Position numbers and translations under genes: made by a program
In this document: positions 41,806 through 49,853 of the stretch, one piece after another
How the letters are laid out: the number at the start of each line of letters is the position of its first letter
Position numbering within the stretch: the first letter of the stretch is position 1
NCBI RefSeq assembly: GCF_001519065.1
Contig: NZ_KQ954256.1
Location: 1-64,000 of the forward strand
DNA length: 64,000 bases
Reading direction: 5' to 3'
Source of the DNA: Novosphingobium sp. FSW06-99
GTDB lineage: Bacteria; Pseudomonadota; Alphaproteobacteria; Sphingomonadales; Sphingomonadaceae
The notes under the pieces: generated by a model
The model's input: the letters and a program-made list of their open reading frames with translations, nothing else
Database searches by the model: none
Told to the model about the DNA's origin: nothing

Positions 41806-42524
41806 CCGGCGAAGTGCCTCCACACGCGGCAAGCCGCCTGCGCGCCGCCTTTGCCCGGCATGGCGTGACGCAGTGCGCCTTGCTGACCAGCACGTTCCGT
41901 TCGGGCAGCACGTTTGTGGCCGCGCTGCTGGGGCACAACGGGGTGCCGGGGCTGCTGGAAGAACGCTTCAACGATGTCTGGCAGGCCACATCGATCGATG
42001 ACCATCTCGACCGCGTGATCGCCCCGTTTGCCGGAGGCCAGTTTCCCACCAAGATCATGTGGCCACAGCGCAACAATCTGGCCCGCATGATCGATGCCCC
42101 GCGCACGGCTTCGGCGCAATTTGCCGCCGCCTTCCCCGGCGCGCGGTGGCTGCATGTCCGGCGACGCGACACGTTCCGCCAGGCAATCAGTTTCTGGCGC
42201 GCCCAGCAAAGCGACCGCTGGCAAGTCTATGAACCGGGCAACGAACCGGAAATCCCCTATTCGTTCGAACAGATCGATGCCTGCGCGCGCGAACTGGCAT
42301 TTCATGACCGGCTGTGGAGCGATTTTTTCGAACGGGCCGCGATCACGCCCTATAGCGTGGTGTATGAGGATGTGCTGGCCCATCCCGACATTCTTGATGG
42401 CTATCTGGCCCGGTTTGGCGCACGCATCGCCGACACGCAGGTCAAGCTGCGCCGCCAGGCCGATGACCTGACGGACCGCTATCTCGATCGGTATCTGGGC
42501 GATCTCTACGCGCGAGGGGATTGA
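41802..42524 (+). CDS. Stf0-like sulfotransferase
   Basis: A 240-residue sulfotransferase of the Stf0 type, whose mycobacterial relative sulfates trehalose. Motifs are LLTSTFRSGSTFVAALL (PAPS loop) and WLHVRRRDTFRQAISFWRAQQSDRW, the Stf0-specific Trp-rich segment, then YSVVYEDVLAHPD. The start is unresolved: a TTG at 41802 overlaps the GH5 stop, a GTG lies at 41814, and an upstream GTG at 41739 would overlap the GH5 coding end. The 3' end overlaps the convergent hypothetical gene by 19 bp. Suggests sulfation of a sugar in the capsule. Confidence 0.85.
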   Translation: MTGEVPPHAASRLRAAFARHGVTQCALLTSTFRSGSTFVAALLGHNGVPGLLEERFNDVWQATSIDDHLDRVIAPFAGGQFPTKIMWPQRNNLARMIDAPRTASAQFAAAFPGARWLHVRRRDTFRQAISFWRAQQSDRWQVYEPGNEPEIPYSFEQIDACARELAFHDRLWSDFFERAAITPYSVVYEDVLAHPDILDGYLARFGARIADTQVKLRRQADDLTDRYLDRYLGDLYARGD

Positions 42525-43021
42525 TCGGGGCTGGCTGCAGGTATGGTCCCGGCGGCGGGTTCGGCCGCGGATGCGTCGTCGTCCTCCGGCACGATGGCGG
42601 CAAGCGGGCCTCGTTCGACAATCCGGCGGCGAAAATCATAGTCTGGCCGCCCCGGCAACGTTCGGTTGTGCGCGTGCAACAGCGCGCCGAGGCCATCGGC
42701 GCGATCGGCAGAGGCAACATTCTCGGCAATCATCGCGCCCAGCGCGGCCTCGACATCGCGTTTCAGCGCATAGGCCGCGGGTGACTGCACCGGCCCATCC
42801 GGGCGATGGCGCGACGGCCGATTGCCCGCAGCCGCCAATGCCCGCAGCCGGTCAAGGATCTCGGGATCGTCGTCAAACGCATGCTGGCGCAGCACCAGCC
42901 AGGGCAGCACTTCCTCCTGCCGGGCCAACACGCGCGCGAGTTCGCCCAGCAGCGCGGTGTCGGGATCGCGCCCCAGCACCAGCGCGATTGCCGATCCCAA
43001 GGCGGCAGGTTCGATGGTCAT
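42506..43021 (-). CDS. Uncharacterised protein of capsule locus
   Basis: A 171-residue soluble protein of unknown family. It is helical at the N terminus (LGSAIALVLGRDPDTALLGELARVLARQEEVLPWLVLRQHAF) and has an acidic, Ala/Pro-rich C terminus (DDDASAAEPAAG). No signal peptide or membrane span. Its ATG overlaps the stop of the GT2-GT4 gene (ATGA), so it is co-translated with it. I can assign no function. Confidence 0.7.
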   Translation of the reverse strand: MTIEPAALGSAIALVLGRDPDTALLGELARVLARQEEVLPWLVLRQHAFDDDPEILDRLRALAAAGNRPSRHRPDGPVQSPAAYALKRDVEAALGAMIAENVASADRADGLGALLHAHNRTLPGRPDYDFRRRIVERGPLAAIVPEDDDASAAEPAAGTIPAASPDQSPRA

Positions 43022-45258
43022 TGCACAGTCTCCCGCGTGGCCAGAACCTGTTCGTAAAAGGCCTCGATGCCTTCGGCCATGGCCTCTGCGCTGTAATGCG
43101 CGGCCCAGGCGGCGCGGGCCAGATCGGCGCGCCGGTCCAATTCTTCGCGGTCGGTCGACAGCCACACCAGTTCGGCGGCGATGCGTGTCGCCACATCGGG
43201 CGTGTCGGCAAAGGCGCGCGCGCCATGCGCCTCGCGCGCGATCTCGCCCAGTCCGCCGCTGTCGAGCGCCAGCACCGGCCGCCCCGCAGCCATCGCCTCG
43301 ATCGCGACCAGCCCGAACGATTCGAACCGGCTGGGCATCAGCACCACATCGGCGGCGACATAGGCATCATCGAGCGCGGCGCGATCCAGCACCCCGCCGA
43401 ACGCGATGCGCGGGTGCCACAAGATCGCCTCTGCCCCCGCCTGCGCGATCGCCTCACGCGAAGCCGCATCGAGAGCGCCGCCGATCAGCGTCATTTCGAC
43501 ATTGGGCATGTCGATCACCGCGCGCGCCACTTGCACGGCGATGTCAAAGCCCTTGCGCGGTTCGAAGCGCCCGGCAAACAGCACCCGCAGCGGCGCATGG
43601 TCGCGCCGCGCCTGTGCCCGTGCCGCCGCCGCTTCGGCGCGCGTGATCAGCGGATCGGGCGTGCCATGCGCCACCACCACCGCACGATCACCCGGATCGA
43701 CCCCGTGACATTCGGCAATCGCGGCGATGATCGCGCGGCTGTTGGCCAGCAGATGCGGCGCGCGCTGCAGCAGCGCGGTTTCCGCCGCGATGATCGGCGC
43801 GACATGGCGCGCCGCCAGCAGGGGACGTTCCTGCCATTCGGGCTTGAACGGCAATGCCATCGCATAAGTCGTGTGCAGGCTGACCACGGTCACGAAATCG
43901 GGATCGTCGACCAGCGGCAGCCCTTCCAGATCCCATATCGGAAACGACACCAGATCGAGCCCGAACGATTTGAGGAAGTGCGCCTCGCGCCACACCCGCT
44001 CGGCCCAGGCCGCCTTGCCGTGGGGCAGGCCATAGCGTTCGGCCACGGCGCCCACACTTGCAGCATCGGGATCGACCTGCAGGCGGTGGACCCACAGGCC
44101 GTCATTGAACGTGACGGTTTCCTCAGCCCCGGAGGCAGCCAATGTCAGCACGTGGACATTGTGCCCGCGCGCGCGCAATCCTTGGGCCACGAGATGGGTC
44201 CAGCGGGCGATGCCGTTGTCGTTGGCGGGTGGCCAGCCTTGCGAAACCAGCGCGATCCGGCGACCGGGATTGGCGGCAAATCGCGCGAACGCGGGCGGTT
44301 CGCCAAGTGCCACCAGATCGAGATCGCCGCCCGGCTTGTCACCACTGGCCATGGCCCGGCGCTGCCCTTCGCGCAGGCCCAGCATCAGATCCTGATCGAG
44401 CGAATGGCGGTGGTCGGCATCGATCGCCCGGTTGGCTTCGCACTGCGCGTTACCGGCCAGCACAGTCTCGCGATAGGTATTGAGCGCCTGCCCCGCCTGC
44501 ACCAGGTCGTGTGTGCCGCCGTGGCGCGTGATGAAATAGCCCTTGGACACTGCCGAAGGATAGAGCGTGCGCGCGACCCGCCCGCCCGACCGGATATGGC
44601 TGGGGGCAAACTGGTGCCAGACCATGGCATGGGGTTCATAGCGCACATGCCAGCCCGCATCGACCAGCCGCAGGCACACGTCGGTTTCATCGAGCAGATA
44701 GGCAAACGTGTGGTCGAACCCGCCGATCGCGCGCAATGCCATGGCGCGAAACGACGAATTGGTGCCGAGCAGGCTGGGAAAAAACGGCGTGCCCGGCTGG
44801 TTCAACGGTCGTTCGTCAAAATAGTCGGTCACTTCGTGCGCATTGCCATAGCGATCACACAGCACTTTGCGCACTTGCCAGCCGGTGCCGGTGTTGTCGA
44901 CGGTATAACCCCCGACCGCGCCAACCGCCGGGTCGGCATAGACCGCCGCCAGCCGCCGCAACCATTGCGGATGCGGCACGGCATCATCATCGATAAACGC
45001 AATGATCTCACCCGCCGCGGCGGCAATGCCGATATTGCGCGATACCGCCAGATTGGCCTGATCGCAGCGCAGCGCCTTGATCGCATCCCCCCAGCGCGCG
45101 ATCACCGCCGCGCTGTCGTCGGTCGAAGGGCCATTGACCACGATCACCTCGAATTCGGGATAGTCGAGCCCGGCCAGCCCGCGCAGCGCGTCATCGAGCC
45201 ATGCCCCCCGGTTGTAGGTGTTCACGACGACCGAGACGGCAGGACAGATCGCGCTCAT
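43018..45258 (-). CDS. Bifunctional GT2-GT4 glycosyltransferase fusion
   Basis: A 746-residue enzyme with two catalytic modules. The N-terminal GT2 (GT-A fold) shows SVVVNTYNRGAWLDDALRGL, AFIDDDAVPHPQWLRRL (DDD motif) and a DETDVCLRLVDAGWHVRYEPHA motif; the C-terminal GT4 module (from about residue 350) shows RIALVSQGWPPANDNGIARWTH, FAGRFEPRKGFDIAVQVARAV and MPSRFESFGLVAIEAMAAGRPVLA. Both modules appear complete, so it may add two sugars in sequence. Follows the TPR gene by 1 bp. Confidence 0.92.
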   Translation of the reverse strand: MSAICPAVSVVVNTYNRGAWLDDALRGLAGLDYPEFEVIVVNGPSTDDSAAVIARWGDAIKALRCDQANLAVSRNIGIAAAAGEIIAFIDDDAVPHPQWLRRLAAVYADPAVGAVGGYTVDNTGTGWQVRKVLCDRYGNAHEVTDYFDERPLNQPGTPFFPSLLGTNSSFRAMALRAIGGFDHTFAYLLDETDVCLRLVDAGWHVRYEPHAMVWHQFAPSHIRSGGRVARTLYPSAVSKGYFITRHGGTHDLVQAGQALNTYRETVLAGNAQCEANRAIDADHRHSLDQDLMLGLREGQRRAMASGDKPGGDLDLVALGEPPAFARFAANPGRRIALVSQGWPPANDNGIARWTHLVAQGLRARGHNVHVLTLAASGAEETVTFNDGLWVHRLQVDPDAASVGAVAERYGLPHGKAAWAERVWREAHFLKSFGLDLVSFPIWDLEGLPLVDDPDFVTVVSLHTTYAMALPFKPEWQERPLLAARHVAPIIAAETALLQRAPHLLANSRAIIAAIAECHGVDPGDRAVVVAHGTPDPLITRAEAAAARAQARRDHAPLRVLFAGRFEPRKGFDIAVQVARAVIDMPNVEMTLIGGALDAASREAIAQAGAEAILWHPRIAFGGVLDRAALDDAYVAADVVLMPSRFESFGLVAIEAMAAGRPVLALDSGGLGEIAREAHGARAFADTPDVATRIAAELVWLSTDREELDRRADLARAAWAAHYSAEAMAEGIEAFYEQVLATRETVQ

Positions 45259-45259
45259 G

Positions 45260-45916
45260 TCAGGCCCCCAGCACGGCAAAAAACGCCCGGTTGGCATGCA
45301 GGACGCCCGGCATATCGAGCATGCGCAGCAGCACCGCGCGATTGTTCGGGGCGGTACGCAACAGTTGCAGCACGACCTCGCACCCCGTCAGGCCCGGCAG
45401 GCGCAGCAATTTGCCCAGCACGCCAATGTCGTGAATTGTCGGTGGCGCCAGCATCGGCGCCACGTCGAGCCGGGGCAATCCCTCGCGTTCAAAGTCCGCT
45501 CCGTTCAACCGTGCCACGAACGCCAGATGCTGATCGACCATGTCCGCAGGCGCGCCCAGCGCCACCGCGCTGCGGTACCAGATCTCGGCCTGGTCGAACA
45601 TCTCCTGTTCCTTGACCGTGTGCGCAAACTGGATGCAATAACCCCAGTGCAGCGGAAAGCGGCGCAGCGCCTGGCCATATTCCAGCTCTGCCATGGCCCA
45701 GTCGCCCCGGTCGCGCGCGGCATCGGCCAGGGCCACGCTGGCGCGGAACCCTTCGTGCACGACCGCGCCGTCGAGCGTTGCGGCAATCTGCTGCGCGCGA
45801 GTCAGCGCGGGCTGTTGGGCCATGTCGAACCGGTGGGGCGCCACCAGCGCCACCCCGACCGGCGCAGCCTGAACCGCACCGGGCAGGCTGATGATCTGGT
45901 CTGTTTCGGCTCTCAT
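45260..45916 (-). CDS. TPR-like protein with module shared with radical SAM protein
   Basis: A 218-residue protein, no signal peptide or membrane span. The segment ALADAARDRGDWAMAELEYGQALRRFPLHWGYCIQFAHTVKEQEMFDQAEIWYRSAVALGAP resembles the TPR part of the radical SAM protein (ADAARDKRDWVQAEALYRRILRQSP and onwards), including the HTLKEQ/HTVKEQ block. The C-terminal part is different and unassigned. Start at 45916 (MRAETDQ) or 45931. It leads a minus-strand operon TPR-GT2/GT4-hypothetical. Probably an assembly or scaffold factor; inference only. Confidence 0.7.
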   Translation of the reverse strand: MRAETDQIISLPGAVQAAPVGVALVAPHRFDMAQQPALTRAQQIAATLDGAVVHEGFRASVALADAARDRGDWAMAELEYGQALRRFPLHWGYCIQFAHTVKEQEMFDQAEIWYRSAVALGAPADMVDQHLAFVARLNGADFEREGLPRLDVAPMLAPPTIHDIGVLGKLLRLPGLTGCEVVLQLLRTAPNNRAVLLRMLDMPGVLHANRAFFAVLGA

Positions 45917-46072
45917 CGCCAGCAACTCCATTCGCCCCCCGCGGTCACCCCGTCGCCGCTGCCATGTTTCGGTTTACGCTCATGGCAAATGCCCTTAGGT
46001 CGCCAATAAAGCCTGCCCGACGCCGCTGCGCCTGACCGCTTGAACCCGGACAGGTTGCTAAGCCAAACCCCG

Positions 46073-46078
46073 TATAAT
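46073..46078 (+). promoter_or_regulatory. Possible -10 element before GT4 gene
   Basis: A consensus TATAAT hexamer lies in the 232-bp divergent spacer between the TPR gene and this glycosyltransferase. No -35 hexamer was found at 16-18 bp, only TTGCTA at 12 bp, so activity may need an activator. Confidence 0.3.
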
Positions 46079-46148
46079 GGTAGCATGCCATGCTCCGTTT
46101 TCGAACGATTGCGCCCGAGGCGGCGAACGCGTCGGAGGCCCGATCGGC

Positions 46149-47330
46149 ATGACCATCGCCCCGCAGCTGCTGCTCGATGTCAGCCGCCTGGTCTGGCGCC
46201 GGTGGGCCGGGCGATTGCCCACCGGGATCGACCGGGTGTGTCTTGCCTGGCTCGACCGCCATGCCGACAACGCCCGCGCGGTGCTGCAATGGCGCGGGCG
46301 CGTGCGGGTGCTGTCTGCGGCCCGTTCGGCGCGGCTGTTTGGCTTGCTTGCCCAGCGAGGACCCGGCTTTCGCGCGCGGTTTTGCGCGATGGTGCCGGGC
46401 ATCGTAGCCAGCGCGTCGGGTGGCGAGGATCTGGCCGGGCGGCTCTATTGCAATGTCGGGCACACCGGGCTCAACCATCCAGCGCTGGTGCAATGGGTGG
46501 CGGCCCATCGCCTGCGTGCGGTGTTTCTGGTGCACGACCTGATCCCGATCACCCACCCCGATTTGTGCCGTCCAGGCGAGGCCGCACGCCACCATCGGCG
46601 CATGCGCCATGCCTTGCTGGCGGCCAGCGCGATCATCGCCAATTCGGCCGCAACACGTAACGAACTGGCCCGGTTCGCCGCCGCCGAGCGTCTGCCGGTG
46701 CCGCGCCTGCACGCGGCCTGGCTGGGCAGTCCCGATCGGCCCGATCGAGTCACCCCGCCACCGCTCGATCGGCCCTGGTTCGTCACTGTGGGGACGATCG
46801 AGGCGCGCAAGAACCACCTGCTGCTGCTGACCCTGTGGCGGGACCTGGCACGGATCATGGGCGCGGCCACGCCGCTGCTGGTGGTGGTGGGCCAGCGCGG
46901 CTGGGAGGCCGGATCGGCCCTGGCGCTGCTCGATCATGATCCGGTGATCCGCGCGCATGTGCGCGAACTGGGCCGCGCCGACGATGCCACGCTGGCCGGT
47001 TTGATCGCCGGGGCGCGCGCGCTGCTGATGCCCTCGCTCGCCGAAGGGTTCGGCCTGCCGGTGATCGAGGCGCTGCAGGCGGGCACCCCGGTGATCGCCA
47101 GCGATCTGCCGGTGTTTGACGAGATCGGCAGGTCAATCCCGCTGCTGCTCGATCCGCACGACAGGCCGGCCTGGCTGGCGGCTGTGCAAGACTTTTGCAG
47201 CGATGGTCCCGAACGGACGCGCCAGCGCGCCGCCATGGCGGATTTTCGCGCGCCGCGTTGGCCCGATCATTTCACAAGCGTCGAAACCTGGTTGCAGCAG
47301 GAGGGCTTGTGGCCGCAACCGGGCGTCTGA
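46149..47330 (+). CDS. GT4-family glycosyltransferase
   Basis: A 393-residue GT-B glycosyltransferase. The start region MTIAPQLLLDVSRLVWRRWAGRLPTGIDRV is typical of GT4 enzymes acting in surface glycan synthesis, and MPSLAEGFGLPVIEALQAGTPVIASDLPVFDEIG is the donor site. TVGTIEARKNHLLLLTLWRDL links the domains. It is followed by kpsC with a 22-bp overlap. A perfect TATAAT (46073-46078) lies upstream but without a well-placed -35. Confidence 0.92.
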   Translation: MTIAPQLLLDVSRLVWRRWAGRLPTGIDRVCLAWLDRHADNARAVLQWRGRVRVLSAARSARLFGLLAQRGPGFRARFCAMVPGIVASASGGEDLAGRLYCNVGHTGLNHPALVQWVAAHRLRAVFLVHDLIPITHPDLCRPGEAARHHRRMRHALLAASAIIANSAATRNELARFAAAERLPVPRLHAAWLGSPDRPDRVTPPPLDRPWFVTVGTIEARKNHLLLLTLWRDLARIMGAATPLLVVVGQRGWEAGSALALLDHDPVIRAHVRELGRADDATLAGLIAGARALLMPSLAEGFGLPVIEALQAGTPVIASDLPVFDEIGRSIPLLLDPHDRPAWLAAVQDFCSDGPERTRQRAAMADFRAPRWPDHFTSVETWLQQEGLWPQPGV

Positions 47331-48433
47331 TCGCGATCGGATTTCGCCGCTGGCGCGCCTGGAATCTGGGCCCGCTGTTGCGTGCCGAGGCGGACGCGGT
47401 GCGGTTTGTGCGCGATGTCGCCGCGGCGCGCAGGCTGCGCCCCGGCCCGCGCGACCGCATCGCGGTGTGGGGCGCGACCTCGCCGGCCGGGCTGGAGCAT
47501 CTGATTGCCGACACAGCGGCGCGGCTGGTGCGGATCGAGGACGGGTTCATCCGCTCGGTCGGGCTGGGCTCCGACCTGATCGTGCCGCAATCGCTGGTGT
47601 TCGACGCATGCGGGATCTATTTCGACGCGACCCGCGCATCGGGTCTGGAACATCTGTTGGCGACGGCACAATTCGATGCCGTGCTAACCGCCCGCGCGGC
47701 GGCGCTGCGCGCGCAGATCGTTGCGCGCGGGCTGACCAAGTACAACGTCGAAAGCGATGCCCCGGCGCAGTGGGACAGCGGCACGCGCCCGGTCGTGCTG
47801 GTGCCCGGCCAGGTCGAAAGCGATGCCTCGATCGCGTGCGGCGGAGGTGCCGTGCGCACCAACCAGGCCTTGCTGCGCGCGGTGCGCGCGGCCCGCCCCG
47901 ATGCCTTTGTCGTCTACAAGCCGCACCCTGACGTGATGAGCGGCAACCGGCGCGGGCGGCTGGCCGAGGCGGCGGCCTTGCGCATGGCCGATCATGTCGA
48001 AACGCGCGCCTCGATCATCGCCTGCCTGGCGCGCAGCGACGAAGTGCACACGATCACCTCGCTGGCCGGGTTCGACGCCCTGCTGCGCGGGGTGCCGGTG
48101 GTAACCTGGGGTGTGCCGTTCTATGCCGGGTGGGGGCTGACCGACGATCGCGCGCACGACCATCCGGCCTGGGCCCGGCGCGGACGGCGGCTGACGCTCG
48201 ACGCGCTGACCGCTGCCGCGTTGTTGCTCTACCCGCGCTATTGGGACCCGCTGGCGGGCGATTTCACCACGGCCGAAGCCGCCATCGCGGCAATTGCCTC
48301 CGAACGCGACCGATTGCGCGCCAGTGCCGCGCCAGACCGGCTGATGCGCGGATTTTGGCGGCGCCAGCTACGCAAGGTGCGCGTGCTGGTGCGCGCTGCC
48401 TGTGCCGACAAAGGCCGGTTGGGGCGCGATTGA
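47309..48433 (+). CDS. kpsC: KpsC-like Kdo transferase, single module
   Basis: Transfers beta-linked Kdo in the phospholipid anchor of group 2-type capsules. The 374-residue protein shows one KpsC/KpsS-type module: EDGFIRSVGLGSDLIVPQSLVFDACGIYFDA, TKYNVES, PGQVESDASI, VVYKPHPDVMSGNRR and ITSLAGFDALLRGVPVVTWGVPFYAGWG. E. coli KpsC is about twice as long with two modules, so this one may add one Kdo type only. GTG start at 47309 is preceded by AGGAGG; it overlaps the upstream glycosyltransferase by 22 bp. The next gene, kpsS, is the partner. Confidence 0.9.
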   Translation: MAATGRLIAIGFRRWRAWNLGPLLRAEADAVRFVRDVAAARRLRPGPRDRIAVWGATSPAGLEHLIADTAARLVRIEDGFIRSVGLGSDLIVPQSLVFDACGIYFDATRASGLEHLLATAQFDAVLTARAAALRAQIVARGLTKYNVESDAPAQWDSGTRPVVLVPGQVESDASIACGGGAVRTNQALLRAVRAARPDAFVVYKPHPDVMSGNRRGRLAEAAALRMADHVETRASIIACLARSDEVHTITSLAGFDALLRGVPVVTWGVPFYAGWGLTDDRAHDHPAWARRGRRLTLDALTAAALLLYPRYWDPLAGDFTTAEAAIAAIASERDRLRASAAPDRLMRGFWRRQLRKVRVLVRAACADKGRLGRD

Positions 48434-48533
48434 CACCGAACCGGGTTGGTCGCCGCTTTGGGCGCAAACGCCCGTTTGTTACCCGTCCCCCGTAACGAAT
48501 TCCCGGCGGAACTTCGCTAGCAGGGGGCCATGG

Positions 48534-49853
48534 GTGATCGAGGGCGGGGTCGAGGCATTTGCGGGATCTCGCGTGCTGCTGCTGCAGGGCCCCGTCGGAC
48601 CGTTCTTCGCGCGCTTTGCGAAAGATCTGAAACGCGCAGGCGCCCATGTTGAAGCCATCGCGTTCAACGGCGGCGACTGGTTGTTCCAGCCGCCGCGCAG
48701 CGTCTGCCCGACCACGCTCTATCGCGGCACGATGCAGGCCTGGCCCGACTGGCTGGCGCGCCTGATCGTGGCGCGATCGATCGACATGGTGTTCCTGTTT
48801 GGCGATTGCCGTCCAGTCCATCGCGCCGCACACCGCGTGGCAACCCGTCTGGGTGTCGAAGTCGGCGTGTTCGAAGAGGGCTATCTGCGGCCCGATTTCA
48901 TCACGCTCGAACGCCACGGGGTGAATGCCAACAGCCCGTCGCGGCAGGGCCCCGCGCATTATCGCGCCTGCCCCTTGCGCCAGACTACGGTGCGGCCGAT
49001 GCCACGGTCGTTCTGGCCGATGGTGTGGTGGGGGTTTGTCTATTTCCTGGCCGCCAGTCTGGCCCGGCCATGGTTTCGCGATTACCGCCATCACCGCCCG
49101 ATCGGGTTTCTGCAGGCGCTGCCCTGGCTGCGATCGCCGCTGCGCAAGGCCTGGTATGCGCTGGCCGAGCGCGGGGTTCAGGCGCGGATGACCGGGGCCT
49201 GGTCGGGGCGGTTCTTTCTGGTTCCGTTGCAGGTCCACAACGATGCGCAGGTGCATTTTCACGCCAATGTGGGGGGCGTGGCCGGGTTCATTGCCGACAC
49301 CATCGCCTCGTTCGGCCGCGCCGCGCCCGCCGATGCGCTGCTGGTGTTCAAGCATCACCCGCTGGACCGGGGCTATTGCGACTATGCCCGTACCATCGCG
49401 CGCGCCGCACGGGCCTCCGGATGCGCCGCGCGCGTGGTCTATTGCCATGATCAGCACATGCCGACGGTCCTGCCGCATTGCCGCGCGGTGGTGGTGATCA
49501 ACAGCACCTCCGGGCTTGCCGCGATCGGCTGTGGCCGCCCGACCAAAGTGATGGGCGAGGCGATCTACGACATGCCCGGCCTGACGTTTCAGGGTTCGCT
49601 CGACCGGTTCTGGTCCGAGGTGGACAGCGCCGCGCCCGACCGCGACCTGTATGAACGGTTTCGCGGCGAGCTGATCGCAACCACGCAGATCAACGGCAAT
49701 TTCTATCGCCGGCTCGATCGCGACGCCTGCGCCACCGGGCTGGTGTGGACCGGCGAGCGGGCCCGCGCCGCGGCCACCATGGTGGCATTCCCGCTCAGAG
49801 GCTCCAGTACCGCAACCCTGGCGGCAAGGACGCCGGCACGAGCGACGATTTGA
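48534..49853 (+). CDS. kpsS: KpsS-like Kdo transferase
   Basis: KpsS adds the first Kdo to phosphatidylglycerol in capsule anchor synthesis. The 439-residue protein has LLLQGPVGPFFARFAKDLKRAGAHVEAIAFNGGD at the start, VFEEGYLRPDFITLE, VPLQVHNDAQVHFHA, VFKHHPLDRGY and INSTSGLAAIGCGRPTKVMGEAIYDMPGLTFQG, all typical of the family. The GTG at 48534 has AGGGGG upstream; the frame is open earlier but not coding. The last 59 bp overlap the convergent dehydrogenase gene. Confidence 0.92.
   Translation: MIEGGVEAFAGSRVLLLQGPVGPFFARFAKDLKRAGAHVEAIAFNGGDWLFQPPRSVCPTTLYRGTMQAWPDWLARLIVARSIDMVFLFGDCRPVHRAAHRVATRLGVEVGVFEEGYLRPDFITLERHGVNANSPSRQGPAHYRACPLRQTTVRPMPRSFWPMVWWGFVYFLAASLARPWFRDYRHHRPIGFLQALPWLRSPLRKAWYALAERGVQARMTGAWSGRFFLVPLQVHNDAQVHFHANVGGVAGFIADTIASFGRAAPADALLVFKHHPLDRGYCDYARTIARAARASGCAARVVYCHDQHMPTVLPHCRAVVVINSTSGLAAIGCGRPTKVMGEAIYDMPGLTFQGSLDRFWSEVDSAAPDRDLYERFRGELIATTQINGNFYRRLDRDACATGLVWTGERARAAATMVAFPLRGSSTATLAARTPARATI

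Noticed and set aside
42571..45615. A 1014-codon plus-strand open frame across the GT2-GT4 gene
   Set aside because: It is antisense to a gene with clear domains, is rich in Arg/Gln/His as usual for shadow frames in GC-rich DNA, and has no recognisable domain.
46055..46078. TTGCTA/TATAAT as a full sigma-70 promoter
   Set aside because: Spacing between the hexamers is only 12 bp, too short; the -10 alone is listed with low confidence.
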